Part shown: one piece after another, positions 41,806 through 50,482 of the stretch
How positions within the stretch are numbered: position 1 is the stretch's first letter
Layout of the letters: each line of letters begins with the position of its first letter
Assembly: GCA_910577195.1 (NCBI GenBank)
Contig: CAJTLP010000003.1
Span: forward strand, 1 to 64,000
Origin: an uncultured Eubacterium sp.
GTDB lineage: Bacteria > Bacillota > Clostridia > Oscillospirales > Acutalibacteraceae
Direction of reading: 5' to 3'
Length of the DNA stretch: 64,000 nt
Made by a program: the position numbers and the translations under genes
Notes under the pieces: model-generated
Database searches by the model: none
The model's input: only the letters and a program-made list of their open reading frames with translations
What the model was told of the DNA's origin: nothing

Positions 41806-43113
41806 ATGAAAAAATTAAGAGCGTTTCTGATTCTTTTATCTTTGTCACTGCTGCTGACCGGATGCAGTAATTTCAGACTTTCCTCATCCATTGATGATTT
41901 GATTTCGCCTGTTTCACCCAGCGGTGATAACGCAGGTGTGCAGAATGCTGTTGACGAATACTGCAAATCAGGTTACTTGATAAAGATACCGTCAAGCGGT
42001 GATTATACAACATCTTTTATTTTTCACGATTTGGACAAGGATAAAGAGGATGAGGCAATTGCCTTTTTTGAGCCCTCTGATGAAAGAGGAACAACCAGCC
42101 TTGCTGTTTTAAAAAAGCAGCAGAATAAATGGAGTGTTGTTGAAAGCATCAGGGGTGAGGGCAGTGATGTTAAATCTGTTGATTTCTGCGATGTAAATAA
42201 TGACGGAAATGATGAAATCCTGGTCTGCTGGAGTATTATTTCAAAATCAAACAATTACAGATTCAATGTTTATGCTCAGAAAAAAACAGATAAAGGTATT
42301 ATGCTTGAATCCATATCCGATTCTATTGCTGCCGGTGAATTTATTTGCCTTGATATAAATGATGATAAGGTGAATGAGGTAATTGTTTTCAATCTCGGTT
42401 CAGCGGCTGAAGCACCTACTGCAGAGCTTTATTCCTTTGTTGACAGTGATGAAAAGCTGCTCGGTGAAACCAAACTGGACAGCACAATCATCTCTTTTGA
42501 AAATATAACTTGGGGTATGACTGATGAGGGTGTCAGTGTATATGCCGATGCACTTAAATCAGACGGTGATTCAATGGTAACAGAGTTTATTTATTGGTCC
42601 GACTATTATGATTCGATCGTTTCACCGTTTTATAGCTACAACTCAGGCAAAACCACTGAGACAAGAAGAAACAGTATTATTTACTGTAAGGATATTGACG
42701 GTGATAAAACCGTTGAAATTCCTACAGATAAATCAGTGAAAAATCTTCCGGCGCAGATTACTGCCCAGAACTGGGTTGTTTATGAAAATACGGTTTTGCT
42801 CCATAAGTGCTACACATATTCCTGCAAAAGAGATGCGTATTCACTTTTGATTAACGATGATATTTTTGATAAGGTCAGTGCCAAATACGATAATGAAAGC
42901 AGAACATTTTCTTTAATATCAAATGAAAGTAAAAATGAATGCTTCAGCATTATCACAATGATCAGGTCCGCTTATAATTCAAGGGAAGCGGATTTTCAGG
43001 GATATACAGAGATTTACAGTAATTCCGGATTTGTTTATCTTGCTAAGGTTAATGACAAATCTGATATAAAGTTTACAATTGATGATTTGAAAAATATGAT
43101 TAAACCTTATTAA
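41806..43113 (+). CDS. Lipoprotein with integrin/FG-GAP-like repeats
   Basis: A 435-residue lipoprotein. The signal ends in the lipobox LLTGC (Cys about residue 20). The mature part has at least three Asp-rich turns of the FG-GAP/VCBS type (DLDKDKEDEAIAF, DVNNDGNDEILV, DINDDKVNEVIVF) set in beta-strand context, suggesting a beta-propeller. The response regulator gene follows after 43 bases, so the protein may belong to the same envelope-sensing unit. That link is inference. TATAAT at 41768-41773 is the likely -10. Confidence 0.75.
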   Translation: MKKLRAFLILLSLSLLLTGCSNFRLSSSIDDLISPVSPSGDNAGVQNAVDEYCKSGYLIKIPSSGDYTTSFIFHDLDKDKEDEAIAFFEPSDERGTTSLAVLKKQQNKWSVVESIRGEGSDVKSVDFCDVNNDGNDEILVCWSIISKSNNYRFNVYAQKKTDKGIMLESISDSIAAGEFICLDINDDKVNEVIVFNLGSAAEAPTAELYSFVDSDEKLLGETKLDSTIISFENITWGMTDEGVSVYADALKSDGDSMVTEFIYWSDYYDSIVSPFYSYNSGKTTETRRNSIIYCKDIDGDKTVEIPTDKSVKNLPAQITAQNWVVYENTVLLHKCYTYSCKRDAYSLLINDDIFDKVSAKYDNESRTFSLISNESKNECFSIITMIRSAYNSREADFQGYTEIYSNSGFVYLAKVNDKSDIKFTIDDLKNMIKPY

Positions 43114-43156
43114 TTTAATTTGGAATGCCTTAGCATTTCACAGAGGAGGAAATTTT

Positions 43157-43870
43157 ATGAAGAAGGTATTGGTTGCAGAGGACGAGGAGTCTATCCGCGA
43201 GTTTATTGTAATTAACCTTACAAGAAGCGGTTATGAGGTGGAGCAGGCTGAGAATGGTGCTGTTGCACTTGAAAAGTTTTCAAAAAATCAAAACAGCTTT
43301 GATGTTGCAATCCTTGATATTATGATGCCTGAAATTGACGGACTGGCAGTATGCAAGGAGCTTCGCAAGCGTTCGTCTGATCTGGGTATCATTATGCTCA
43401 GTGCCAAAACGCAGGAAATGGACAAGGTAACAGGTCTTTTGTTCGGTGCTGATGATTATGTAACAAAGCCGTTTTCACCAAGTGAGCTTATGGCAAGAGT
43501 GGATGCCGTTTACAGAAGAGTTGAAATGACGCGCGGTTTCAGAAAAAATGATACTACCGGCGACAGTATCATCCTTGACGAATTTGAACTGAATCTGAGA
43601 AATCGTACTTTAGCTAAAAACGGTGAGCTGATTGAGCTGACTCAGGTTGAATTTCAGATTATCGAATATTTCTTTAAAAATCCGAATGCTGCCCTTTCAA
43701 GAACAGATATTCTGAAAACAGTTTGGGGTGCAAATTATTACGGAGATGAAAAGATTGTCGATGTGAATATCAGACGTCTTAGAATTAAAATTGAGGAAAA
43801 TCCTTCAAATCCTACAAGACTTGTTACCATATGGGGTCTTGGCTATAAATGGATTACCTCAAAGCAGTAA
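43157..43870 (+). CDS. Response regulator, OmpR/PhoB family
   Basis: A 237-residue DNA-binding response regulator. In the receiver domain (1-120), Asp54 in AILDIMMPEIDG accepts phosphate, with acidic residues at 8-10 and Lys in VTKPFSPSEL. In the C-terminal winged helix (about 140-235), LTQVEFQIIEYFFKNPN and VDVNIRRLRIKIE give the recognition helix. It is paired with the histidine kinase that starts 34 bases later. Similar pairs in Firmicutes include PhoPR, WalRK and SrrAB-like systems; which one this is cannot be told. Confidence 0.93.
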   Translation: MKKVLVAEDEESIREFIVINLTRSGYEVEQAENGAVALEKFSKNQNSFDVAILDIMMPEIDGLAVCKELRKRSSDLGIIMLSAKTQEMDKVTGLLFGADDYVTKPFSPSELMARVDAVYRRVEMTRGFRKNDTTGDSIILDEFELNLRNRTLAKNGELIELTQVEFQIIEYFFKNPNAALSRTDILKTVWGANYYGDEKIVDVNIRRLRIKIEENPSNPTRLVTIWGLGYKWITSKQ

Positions 43871-43904
43871 AAAATAAATTTAGTATATTCTGGCAGGAAA
43901 TGTA

Positions 43905-45449
43905 ATGAAGAATAAATTCAGCGAAAAACTTCATATCCCTAAAGTCAGGGGAATCACTCTGAGATGGCTCATTAACATTCTCGGTGTGGTTGCAATATTT
44001 TTCATTATTGTTTTTTTTACATCATCGTTTGCAATTAAAAATCATTATTATTCAAATGTTGAAAGTATTTTAAGTTCAGGCACATCCACAACGGCAACCG
44101 ACTATTTTTCATCAAATCTTGAGGCAGGTATAACGCTGGAGCAGTCAGCAACGGATTTCATTGACAGCTACAGCTATAAGGACAAAACGACAATATGGGT
44201 TATTGACAGTGATGGTCAGATTATTCTGTCGTCAAGCGGTTTTGCCATTGAGAAACAGGAGATGCCTGACTATAATCAGTCGCTTGTTGATTCTGAAAAC
44301 AGCGGAAAATTTATCGGAAAACTGGACAGCGGCGAAAAGGTAATGGCAATCTGCCGTGCAATAAAGAATCCTGATGGTGACATTGTCGGCGCAGTGCGTG
44401 TAATGTCATCGCTTGAGCAGATTGATAATCAGATACATACAATGGTATTTCTGATATTTGCGGCACTCGTGATTGTGTTTGCAATCATAGTATTTTCAAA
44501 CCTGTTTTTTATCCGTTCCATTATTTTCCCTATTCAGGAAGTTACGGATACGACGAAGAAAATTGCGCAGGGTGATTATTCTGTTCGTATTGAGAAGAAA
44601 TATAATGATGAAATCGGTAATCTCTGTGATTCCATTAACTCAATGGCGGAGGAGATTTCGACCACCGATAAAATGAAAAACGATTTTATTTCCACAATCT
44701 CTCACGAGCTCAGGACTCCGCTTACTTCCATTAAGGGCTGGGGTGAAACGCTGACCTTCGGTGCCAATGATTCCTTTGACGATGTAACACGAAAAGGACT
44801 TGAGGTAATCGTTAAGGAGGCGGGCAGACTGGAAGGCTTTGTTGAAGAGCTTCTCGATTTTTCAAGGCTTCAGAGCGGAAGAATGAATCTTAAGCTGGCT
44901 AAGACAGATGTTTTTGCTGAGCTTGATGAAACGGTATTCACCTTCTGTGAAAGAGCAATGAGAGAGGGTATTGAGGTAAAATACAGTATTCCTGATGTTC
45001 CTGCTGTGGCAGATGCAGATGCCAACAGGCTCAGACAGGTATTTATGAACATACTTGATAACGCGCTTAAGTATTCACGTTCACCGAGTAAGATCTTTGT
45101 TAAGGCACAGTTTATTAAGCTTGAGGGCAGTGATTTTATCAGTATTGCAATTGCCGATCAGGGCTGCGGAATCAGTAAGGAGGATTTGCCTCACGTCAAG
45201 GATAAGTTCTATAAGGCGAACGTTTCCGTTCGCGGTTCAGGAATCGGTTTGGCGGTAACAAATGAAATTATTAATTTACATAAAGGAAAGCTTGAAATTG
45301 ACAGTGAAGAGGGCAAGGGTACGCTTGTTGTAATTTATCTTCCTGTTGAAAATGCACCATCGGAAAATGAGCTTCAGGGTATTGCCCAAAGTCCTGATGA
45401 TGCTGAAATAAATAAGGGAATTGAAATGAAAGGCGAAATGAATGAGTGA
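43905..45449 (+). CDS. Sensor histidine kinase with HAMP domain
   Basis: A 514-residue membrane kinase. TM1 spans about residues 22-44. An extracytoplasmic domain of about 135 residues follows, possibly PAS/Cache-like (TTIWVIDSDGQIILSSSG). TM2 spans about 180-204, then HAMP (206-258) and HisKA with His267 in FISTISHELRTPLTS. The HATPase part has NILDNALKYS, DQGCGIS and GSGIGLAV. It phosphorylates the adjacent regulator. Its 3' end overlaps the DUF1385 gene by 8 bases. Confidence 0.93.
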   Translation: MKNKFSEKLHIPKVRGITLRWLINILGVVAIFFIIVFFTSSFAIKNHYYSNVESILSSGTSTTATDYFSSNLEAGITLEQSATDFIDSYSYKDKTTIWVIDSDGQIILSSSGFAIEKQEMPDYNQSLVDSENSGKFIGKLDSGEKVMAICRAIKNPDGDIVGAVRVMSSLEQIDNQIHTMVFLIFAALVIVFAIIVFSNLFFIRSIIFPIQEVTDTTKKIAQGDYSVRIEKKYNDEIGNLCDSINSMAEEISTTDKMKNDFISTISHELRTPLTSIKGWGETLTFGANDSFDDVTRKGLEVIVKEAGRLEGFVEELLDFSRLQSGRMNLKLAKTDVFAELDETVFTFCERAMREGIEVKYSIPDVPAVADADANRLRQVFMNILDNALKYSRSPSKIFVKAQFIKLEGSDFISIAIADQGCGISKEDLPHVKDKFYKANVSVRGSGIGLAVTNEIINLHKGKLEIDSEEGKGTLVVIYLPVENAPSENELQGIAQSPDDAEINKGIEMKGEMNE

Positions 45450-46413
45450 TAAAAAAACACATAAAACCTCAGTGGGAGGTCAGGCGCTGATTGAGGGTGT
45501 GATGATGCAGGGACCGCGCGGTATAGCCACTGCTGTAAGACAGGAGAGCGGTAATATACTTGTTGAGCATCACGAGTTCAAACATGCAAAGGAAAAGGTT
45601 AAATTTCTCGGCTGGCCTGTTATCAGAGGAATCGTTGCTTTTGTTGAGTCCATGATACTTGGTTATAAAATGCTTATGTATTCAGCTGAAGCCTCCGGTA
45701 TGGAGGATATGGAAGACGTTGAAATGAATAAGTTTGAGAAATGGCTTACCGACAAGCTCGGTGACAAATTTATGGATATCCTTATGGTTATTGCTTCATT
45801 TCTCGGAGTGTGTCTTGCAATTCTTATTTTCTTTTATTTTCCTGTTCTTTTATTCAACAGGCTCAATGTCTGGACTGACGGTGCACTCACTGCCTGGCAG
45901 GGTACAATTGAGGGTGTGCTGAAAATTATTATTTTTGTTGTATATATTGCTCTTGTCAGCCGTATGAAGGATATTAAGCGTACATTTATGTATCACGGTG
46001 CAGAGCATAAATCCATTGCCTGTTATGAGGCAGGACTTGATCTCACTGTTGAAAATGTTAAGAAATGCTCACGCTTTCACCCAAGATGCGGAACATCATT
46101 TATATTTGTTATGCTGATTTTCAGCATTGTATTCAGTACCATTCTTTCAAAAATTTTCCCTTCCATTGCTGAGGTAAGAATTCTCTGGATGCTGCTTAAA
46201 ATGGCATTCATTCCATTTATAATGGGTATCGGCTATGAGTTTATAAAATATGCAGGCAAGCACGATAATGTAATTGTGAAAATACTTTCTGCGCCCGGTT
46301 TATGGATGCAGAGACTGACTACGAACGAGCCTGATGATGAAATAATTGAGGTTGGTATTGAAGCACTTAAAGCAGTAATTACTGATAATCCGGAGGATGA
46401 CGAAATCAAATGA
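45442..46413 (+). CDS. DUF1385 family membrane protein
   Basis: A 323-residue protein with several membrane helices and the DUF1385 marks: the opening SVGGQALIEGVMMQGPRG, then MYHGAEHKSIACYEAGLDL and HPRCGTSFIF, and the C-terminal LSAPGLWMQRLTTNEPDD. The family (YqhQ-like) is widespread in Firmicutes and often precedes prmC or efp. Its role is not established. The start overlaps the kinase stop and its end overlaps prmC (ATGA). Confidence 0.88.
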   Translation: MSDKKTHKTSVGGQALIEGVMMQGPRGIATAVRQESGNILVEHHEFKHAKEKVKFLGWPVIRGIVAFVESMILGYKMLMYSAEASGMEDMEDVEMNKFEKWLTDKLGDKFMDILMVIASFLGVCLAILIFFYFPVLLFNRLNVWTDGALTAWQGTIEGVLKIIIFVVYIALVSRMKDIKRTFMYHGAEHKSIACYEAGLDLTVENVKKCSRFHPRCGTSFIFVMLIFSIVFSTILSKIFPSIAEVRILWMLLKMAFIPFIMGIGYEFIKYAGKHDNVIVKILSAPGLWMQRLTTNEPDDEIIEVGIEALKAVITDNPEDDEIK

Positions 46414-47231
46414 CAGCCAGTGAAGCTTATAATTACGGAGTATATTTCTTATCCTGCAACGGTGTTGATGAATCTGAGTTTAAATCCCTGTGCCTTGTGT
46501 GCAGTCTGCTTGGAATCAAAAACAATGAATACCCTATGCATAAAGACGATGATGTGATTATGAAACGCTTTGCCGATTTGCTTTGGAGAGTGAAGAGCGG
46601 TGAGCCTTTACAGTATGTTATCGGTAAATGGGATTTCTACGAAAGTACGTTTTATGTAGGTAAGGGTGTGCTTATCCCAAGACCTGAAACGGAAGAGCTT
46701 TGCTCTCTTGCAATCAGGCATATTAAATCACTGGGTAAATGTACGGTGTATGATTTATGCGCAGGCTCAGGATGTATAGGTGTCAGTGTGGCTAAGGCTT
46801 GTCCGGATGCTGTTGTGTATATGATTGAGAAAAGCGCAGATGCAATGTTTTACCTTTTAAAAAATGCACAGGATATTCCCAATGCAAAAGTAATCTGCGG
46901 TGATATAAAAAATACGGAAGAACTGAAAAAGGCAGATGTAATTATTTCAAATCCGCCTTATATAAAAAGTGATGAGATTGAAGCCTTGCAGAGCGAGGTG
47001 CTTCACGAGCCGTCTATGGCACTGGACGGCGGAAAAGACGGACTTGACTTTTATCGCATAATCAACGATAATTGGTCTGGAATGTTAAATGATAACGGAC
47101 ATCTTTTCCTTGAAATCGGTAATGATCAAGGGAAAGATATTCTGAATATTTTAACGGATTTCAAAGATGTTAATGTTATTAAAGATTTGTATGGTAACGA
47201 CAGAATCGTTACCGCAATAAAAAAGGACTGA
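46410..47231 (+). CDS. prmC: Peptide chain release factor N5-glutamine methyltransferase
   Basis: A 273-residue methyltransferase that methylates the Gln of the GGQ motif in release factors RF1 and RF2. The N-terminal helical domain recognises the factor (LLWRVKSGEPLQYVIGKWDFY). The class I SAM domain has YDLCAGSGCIGVSVAKACP and the substrate-Gln motif IISNPPYIKSDE. The ATG overlaps the DUF1385 stop. Confidence 0.95.
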   Translation: MTASEAYNYGVYFLSCNGVDESEFKSLCLVCSLLGIKNNEYPMHKDDDVIMKRFADLLWRVKSGEPLQYVIGKWDFYESTFYVGKGVLIPRPETEELCSLAIRHIKSLGKCTVYDLCAGSGCIGVSVAKACPDAVVYMIEKSADAMFYLLKNAQDIPNAKVICGDIKNTEELKKADVIISNPPYIKSDEIEALQSEVLHEPSMALDGGKDGLDFYRIINDNWSGMLNDNGHLFLEIGNDQGKDILNILTDFKDVNVIKDLYGNDRIVTAIKKD

Positions 47232-47235
47232 GGAT

Positions 47236-47910
47236 ATGTCAAAAATTTCACAGATGATTGAACTTGTAAAAGCAGGGGACTATTTAGGCTTTATGGTTAT
47301 GATATTATCAACCTGCTTTGTTGTATTCTGCTGCTTGCCGATACACGAAATGGCACACGGTCTCATTGCGTATAAATGCGGCGATGATACGGCTAAGCTT
47401 AAGGGCAGACTTACAATTAACCCTTTTGCACATCTTGATATTATCGGTACAATTATGATATTCCTGTTCGGTATCGGTTACGCAAATCCGGTGCCTGTTA
47501 ACCCTGCACGCTTAAAGCACCCAAGAAGGGATATGGCACTGATTGCACTTGCAGGTCCTGTGTCAAATCTTCTTATGGGATTTGTATCCGTATTTATCTA
47601 TTACATTATTGCCGCTGTCAGCAGCAGTCCTGTCGGTAATGCATTGGCATATTTTTTCAGCTATGCTGCTCAGATTAATGTCATGCTTGCCGTGTTTAAT
47701 CTTTTACCTATTCCGCCTCTTGACGGTTCAAAGATATTCTCTTCCATTTTACCTGACAAGATTTATTTCAAAATTATGAAATATGACAGGTATATTATGA
47801 TTGGACTTATGGTAATCCTTTTCACAGGTTTGCTCAATGTTCCTATCGCATGGCTTTCTTCAAAAATGCTTGACCTTATTTCGATTATTCCAAGACTGAT
47901 TTTCGGGTGA
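47236..47910 (+). CDS. Site-2 protease family (M50) metalloprotease
   Basis: A 224-residue membrane protein of the compact M50 group. The zinc motif is PIHEMAHGLIAYKCGDD, with the third ligand Asp in LPIPPLDGSKI. INPFAHLDIIGTIMIFLFGIG and NPARLKHPRRDMALIALAGPVSN are typical of this class. Such proteases cut membrane-anchored regulators, but the small group next to scpAB has no known substrate. It lies 4 bases after prmC. Confidence 0.92.
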   Translation: MSKISQMIELVKAGDYLGFMVMILSTCFVVFCCLPIHEMAHGLIAYKCGDDTAKLKGRLTINPFAHLDIIGTIMIFLFGIGYANPVPVNPARLKHPRRDMALIALAGPVSNLLMGFVSVFIYYIIAAVSSSPVGNALAYFFSYAAQINVMLAVFNLLPIPPLDGSKIFSSILPDKIYFKIMKYDRYIMIGLMVILFTGLLNVPIAWLSSKMLDLISIIPRLIFG

Positions 47911-47914
47911 ATAA

Positions 47915-48637
47915 ATGGAACAGATTCATTATAAGATAGATGTGTTTGAGGGTCCTATGGACTTGCTCTTGCATCTGATCTCAAAGCATAAACTGAATAT
48001 TAATGATATTCCGATTGTTGAGCTTGTAAATCAGTATGTGGAATATGTAAGGCAGATGCAGGAACAGGACTTTGATGTTGCAGGTGAATTCCTTGAAATG
48101 GCTGCAAGGCTCATTTATATTAAAACAGTTTCACTTCTGCCAAAGCACGAAGAGGCAGAGATACTGAAAAAGGAGCTGACAGGTGAGCTGATTGAATATC
48201 GTGACTGTAAGCTTATGGCTGAAAAGCTGTCACACCAGACAGACGGCTTTAACCGTTTCGTCCGTCCTGCACAGGAGGGATATGTAAATTACGATTATGA
48301 ACGCTTTCACGAAGGCGAGGAGCTTCTTAACGCTTACATAAGTGCTGCCGGCAGGGGCAGACGTAAGCTTCCACCGCCGCTGGATTCGTTTAAAGTAATC
48401 GTTGCCAAGAAATTTGTTGCCGTTGCAACTAAGGTAAGCACGGTTATGCGTAAACTGTGGGGCGGTAAAAAGGTTAAATTCCTGACTCTCTTCCAGGATG
48501 CACAGACCAAAAGTGATATGGTTGCAACCTTCCTTGCGGTTCTGGAGCTTGCAAAAACGAAAAAAATAACAATCGAGGGTGAGATGAGCAATCCTTCGGT
48601 TCAGATAGTAGATGAGGTAAATAATATTGAGCAGTAA
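47915..48637 (+). CDS. scpA: Segregation and condensation protein A
   Basis: A 240-residue ScpA, the kleisin subunit of the Smc-ScpAB condensin. The N-terminal KIDVFEGPMDLLLHLISKHKLNINDI is the family hallmark. The winged-helix C-terminus binds the Smc head (VATFLAVLELAKTKKI). It is followed by scpB with an 11-base overlap. The smc gene is not in the window. Confidence 0.95.
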   Translation: MEQIHYKIDVFEGPMDLLLHLISKHKLNINDIPIVELVNQYVEYVRQMQEQDFDVAGEFLEMAARLIYIKTVSLLPKHEEAEILKKELTGELIEYRDCKLMAEKLSHQTDGFNRFVRPAQEGYVNYDYERFHEGEELLNAYISAAGRGRRKLPPPLDSFKVIVAKKFVAVATKVSTVMRKLWGGKKVKFLTLFQDAQTKSDMVATFLAVLELAKTKKITIEGEMSNPSVQIVDEVNNIEQ

Positions 48638-49244
48638 TAATGTGTTGGCTTCTATTGAGGCAATGCTCTTTGCGGCAGGTGATCCCGTTGAACCGGGCAA
48701 GCTTGCAGAGGTGCTGGATATTGATGTTGAGAATGTAATCAAAATGCTTGGCCACCTTGAGGCGATGTATGATGAAAACGACAGCGGACTCAGATTAATT
48801 CGTGTTGACGGAAAATATCAGCTCTGTACACGTGAGGAGTATTCCGAAGAGGTCAGAGGCCTTCTTGAAATAAAAAAGAATACGCCGCTCAGTCAGGCTG
48901 CGTTTGAGGTACTTGCTATAATTGCTTATAATAAAACCGTTACACGTTCCTTTATTGAACAGATACGCGGTGTTGATTGCAGCGGACCGGTTTCAAATCT
49001 CATTCAGAAGGGGCTTATTGAGGAAAAGGGCAGACTGGATTTGCCCGGAAGACCGCTTGTTTATGGCACTACGGATAGATTTTTACGATGTTTTTCACTG
49101 AATAGTCTTGATGATTTGCCTGATTTGCCTGATAATAGTGAGGAGAAGGATGATTCGCAGACATCACTTTTTGAAGAGGATGAATCAGCAGATAAGCAGA
49201 ATGCCGAAATGCAGAATATAGATAAACAGGAGGATGGTGAATAA
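48627..49244 (+). CDS. scpB: Segregation and condensation protein B
   Basis: A 205-residue ScpB that dimerises and stabilises the ScpA-Smc complex through two winged-helix domains (ASIEAMLFAAGDPVEPGKLAE; SQAAFEVLAIIAYNKTVTRS and IEQIRGVDCSGPVSNL). The C-terminus is an acidic, low-complexity tail from about residue 170. The likely start is TTG at 48627, 9 bases after GAGG and inside the scpA end, so translation is coupled. Confidence 0.94.
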   Translation: MSSNNVLASIEAMLFAAGDPVEPGKLAEVLDIDVENVIKMLGHLEAMYDENDSGLRLIRVDGKYQLCTREEYSEEVRGLLEIKKNTPLSQAAFEVLAIIAYNKTVTRSFIEQIRGVDCSGPVSNLIQKGLIEEKGRLDLPGRPLVYGTTDRFLRCFSLNSLDDLPDLPDNSEEKDDSQTSLFEEDESADKQNAEMQNIDKQEDGE

Positions 49245-50021
49245 ATGAAAGTATTTTTAATAATCGTTGCAGTGCTTGTTGTAATCATCGCACTTATTTG
49301 TTCACTCTCAGCCACTGTTACTCTTGTTTATGATAAAGGCTGGCATACGAAGATAAAGGTTCTTTTTATAGAAAAGGATATTATCCTTTCCGAAATTCTT
49401 AATTTTATCTTATTCCCGGAGAAAAAGGCAAAGGATGTTGCTGAAGAGAACAAGAAAAAAAAGCAGGAGAAAAAAGAGATAGCAGAAGAGCAAAAGGCTG
49501 AAGCCGCAGTTTCAAAGGCTGATACTGAGGCAAAGAAAACGGAAACCGTTCAACCGTCTGATGAAAATATTTCCGAAGAAAATAAGCCGGCTGAAAATCC
49601 GACTGCAAAGAAGAAGTCAAACCCAATCAAGAAAATGTGGGACGAGGAAGGTATTGTAGGTATCCTTTCCTTTGTTTCAAATTTGCTTGAAACTGCAAAT
49701 TCTGCAATTTCTACATTAATTAGGGGTTTACATATTTACTCACTTTATGTTATGATATTAGTAGGTGGCGGAGATGCCGATATGATTGCAAGATCATACG
49801 GAACGCTTTGCAAGTATTATTACCCTGTAAAGGGAATGATACTCTCTACAATGAAGGTTGATAATTATGACGATTATATTCAGCCTGATTTTATCGCTGA
49901 CAGAACCGAAGTTGAATTTCAGCTTATAGGCAGTATCAGCGTTGGTCTGCTGCTTAAGGTAGCACTTAAGGCAGGCTTTGTATTCTTGAAAAATTTAATT
50001 AAAAATAAAAAAGGGGATTAA
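49245..50021 (+). CDS. DUF2953 membrane protein
   Basis: A 258-residue protein. One N-terminal membrane helix is followed by VTLVYDKGWHTKIKVLF, then a long charged Lys/Glu/Ala linker (about 65-125) and a C-terminal domain (GGGDADMIARSYGTLCKYYYPV) that fits DUF2953. In sporeforming Clostridia this family sits immediately before the gerW/ytfJ gene, as here (4-base gap), which suggests a sporulation link. The start directly follows the scpB stop codon. Confidence 0.82.
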   Translation: MKVFLIIVAVLVVIIALICSLSATVTLVYDKGWHTKIKVLFIEKDIILSEILNFILFPEKKAKDVAEENKKKKQEKKEIAEEQKAEAAVSKADTEAKKTETVQPSDENISEENKPAENPTAKKKSNPIKKMWDEEGIVGILSFVSNLLETANSAISTLIRGLHIYSLYVMILVGGGDADMIARSYGTLCKYYYPVKGMILSTMKVDNYDDYIQPDFIADRTEVEFQLIGSISVGLLLKVALKAGFVFLKNLIKNKKGD

Positions 50022-50025
50022 CAAA

Positions 50026-50424
50026 ATGAAAGAAACTCCGGTAAACAAAATAATGGAAAATACGCTTGAAAAAATGCGTCAGATGGTTGATGTTTCAACA
50101 ATCATCGGTGAACCAATGACAACAGGCAATACCACTTTAATTCCTGTATCAAAGGTATCATACGGCTTTACATCAGGCGGTACAGATCTTCCTTCAAAGT
50201 CAAACGCTGAGCTTTTCGGCGGTGGCGGCGGTGGTGGTATCACAATCACTCCTGTTGCATTTATTGTTATTGAAAACGGCAAGTGCAGAATGATGCAGAT
50301 TAACAACTACACATCATCTGCTGATCGTGCAATTGCAATGATTCCTGAGCTTGTTGATAAGGTAACTGAGCTTCTCAAGGCTGATAAGGCAGAGGAAAAG
50401 CCGGCTGAAGAAACAGCTGAATAA
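50026..50424 (+). CDS. GerW/YtfJ family spore protein
   Basis: A 132-residue protein of the GerW family: a helical N-terminus, then DVSTIIGEPMTTGNTTLIPVSKVSYGFTSGG, a Gly-rich run (FGGGGGGG) and TPVAFIVIENGKCRMM. In Bacillus YtfJ/GerW is needed for normal germination. Its presence supports a spore-forming host. It follows DUF2953 after 4 bases and is the last gene before a hairpin-rich gap. Confidence 0.92.
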   Translation: MKETPVNKIMENTLEKMRQMVDVSTIIGEPMTTGNTTLIPVSKVSYGFTSGGTDLPSKSNAELFGGGGGGGITITPVAFIVIENGKCRMMQINNYTSSADRAIAMIPELVDKVTELLKADKAEEKPAEETAE

Positions 50425-50450
50425 TTAACAAACAGTGTTTTGTTATTTAC

Positions 50451-50478
50451 ATCACCTGCATATATTTATGTAGGTGAT
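50451..50478 (+). promoter_or_regulatory. Hairpin that sequesters the ribosome site of the carboxypeptidase gene
   Basis: ATCACCTGCATA (50451-50462) pairs with TATGTAGGTGAT (50467-50478), 12 base pairs with one G-T pair and a 4-base loop. The right arm contains the AGGTG Shine-Dalgarno of the next gene. The hairpin could limit translation or, with the following ATTATTTT, act as a weak terminator. Confidence 0.55.
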
Positions 50479-50482
50479 TATT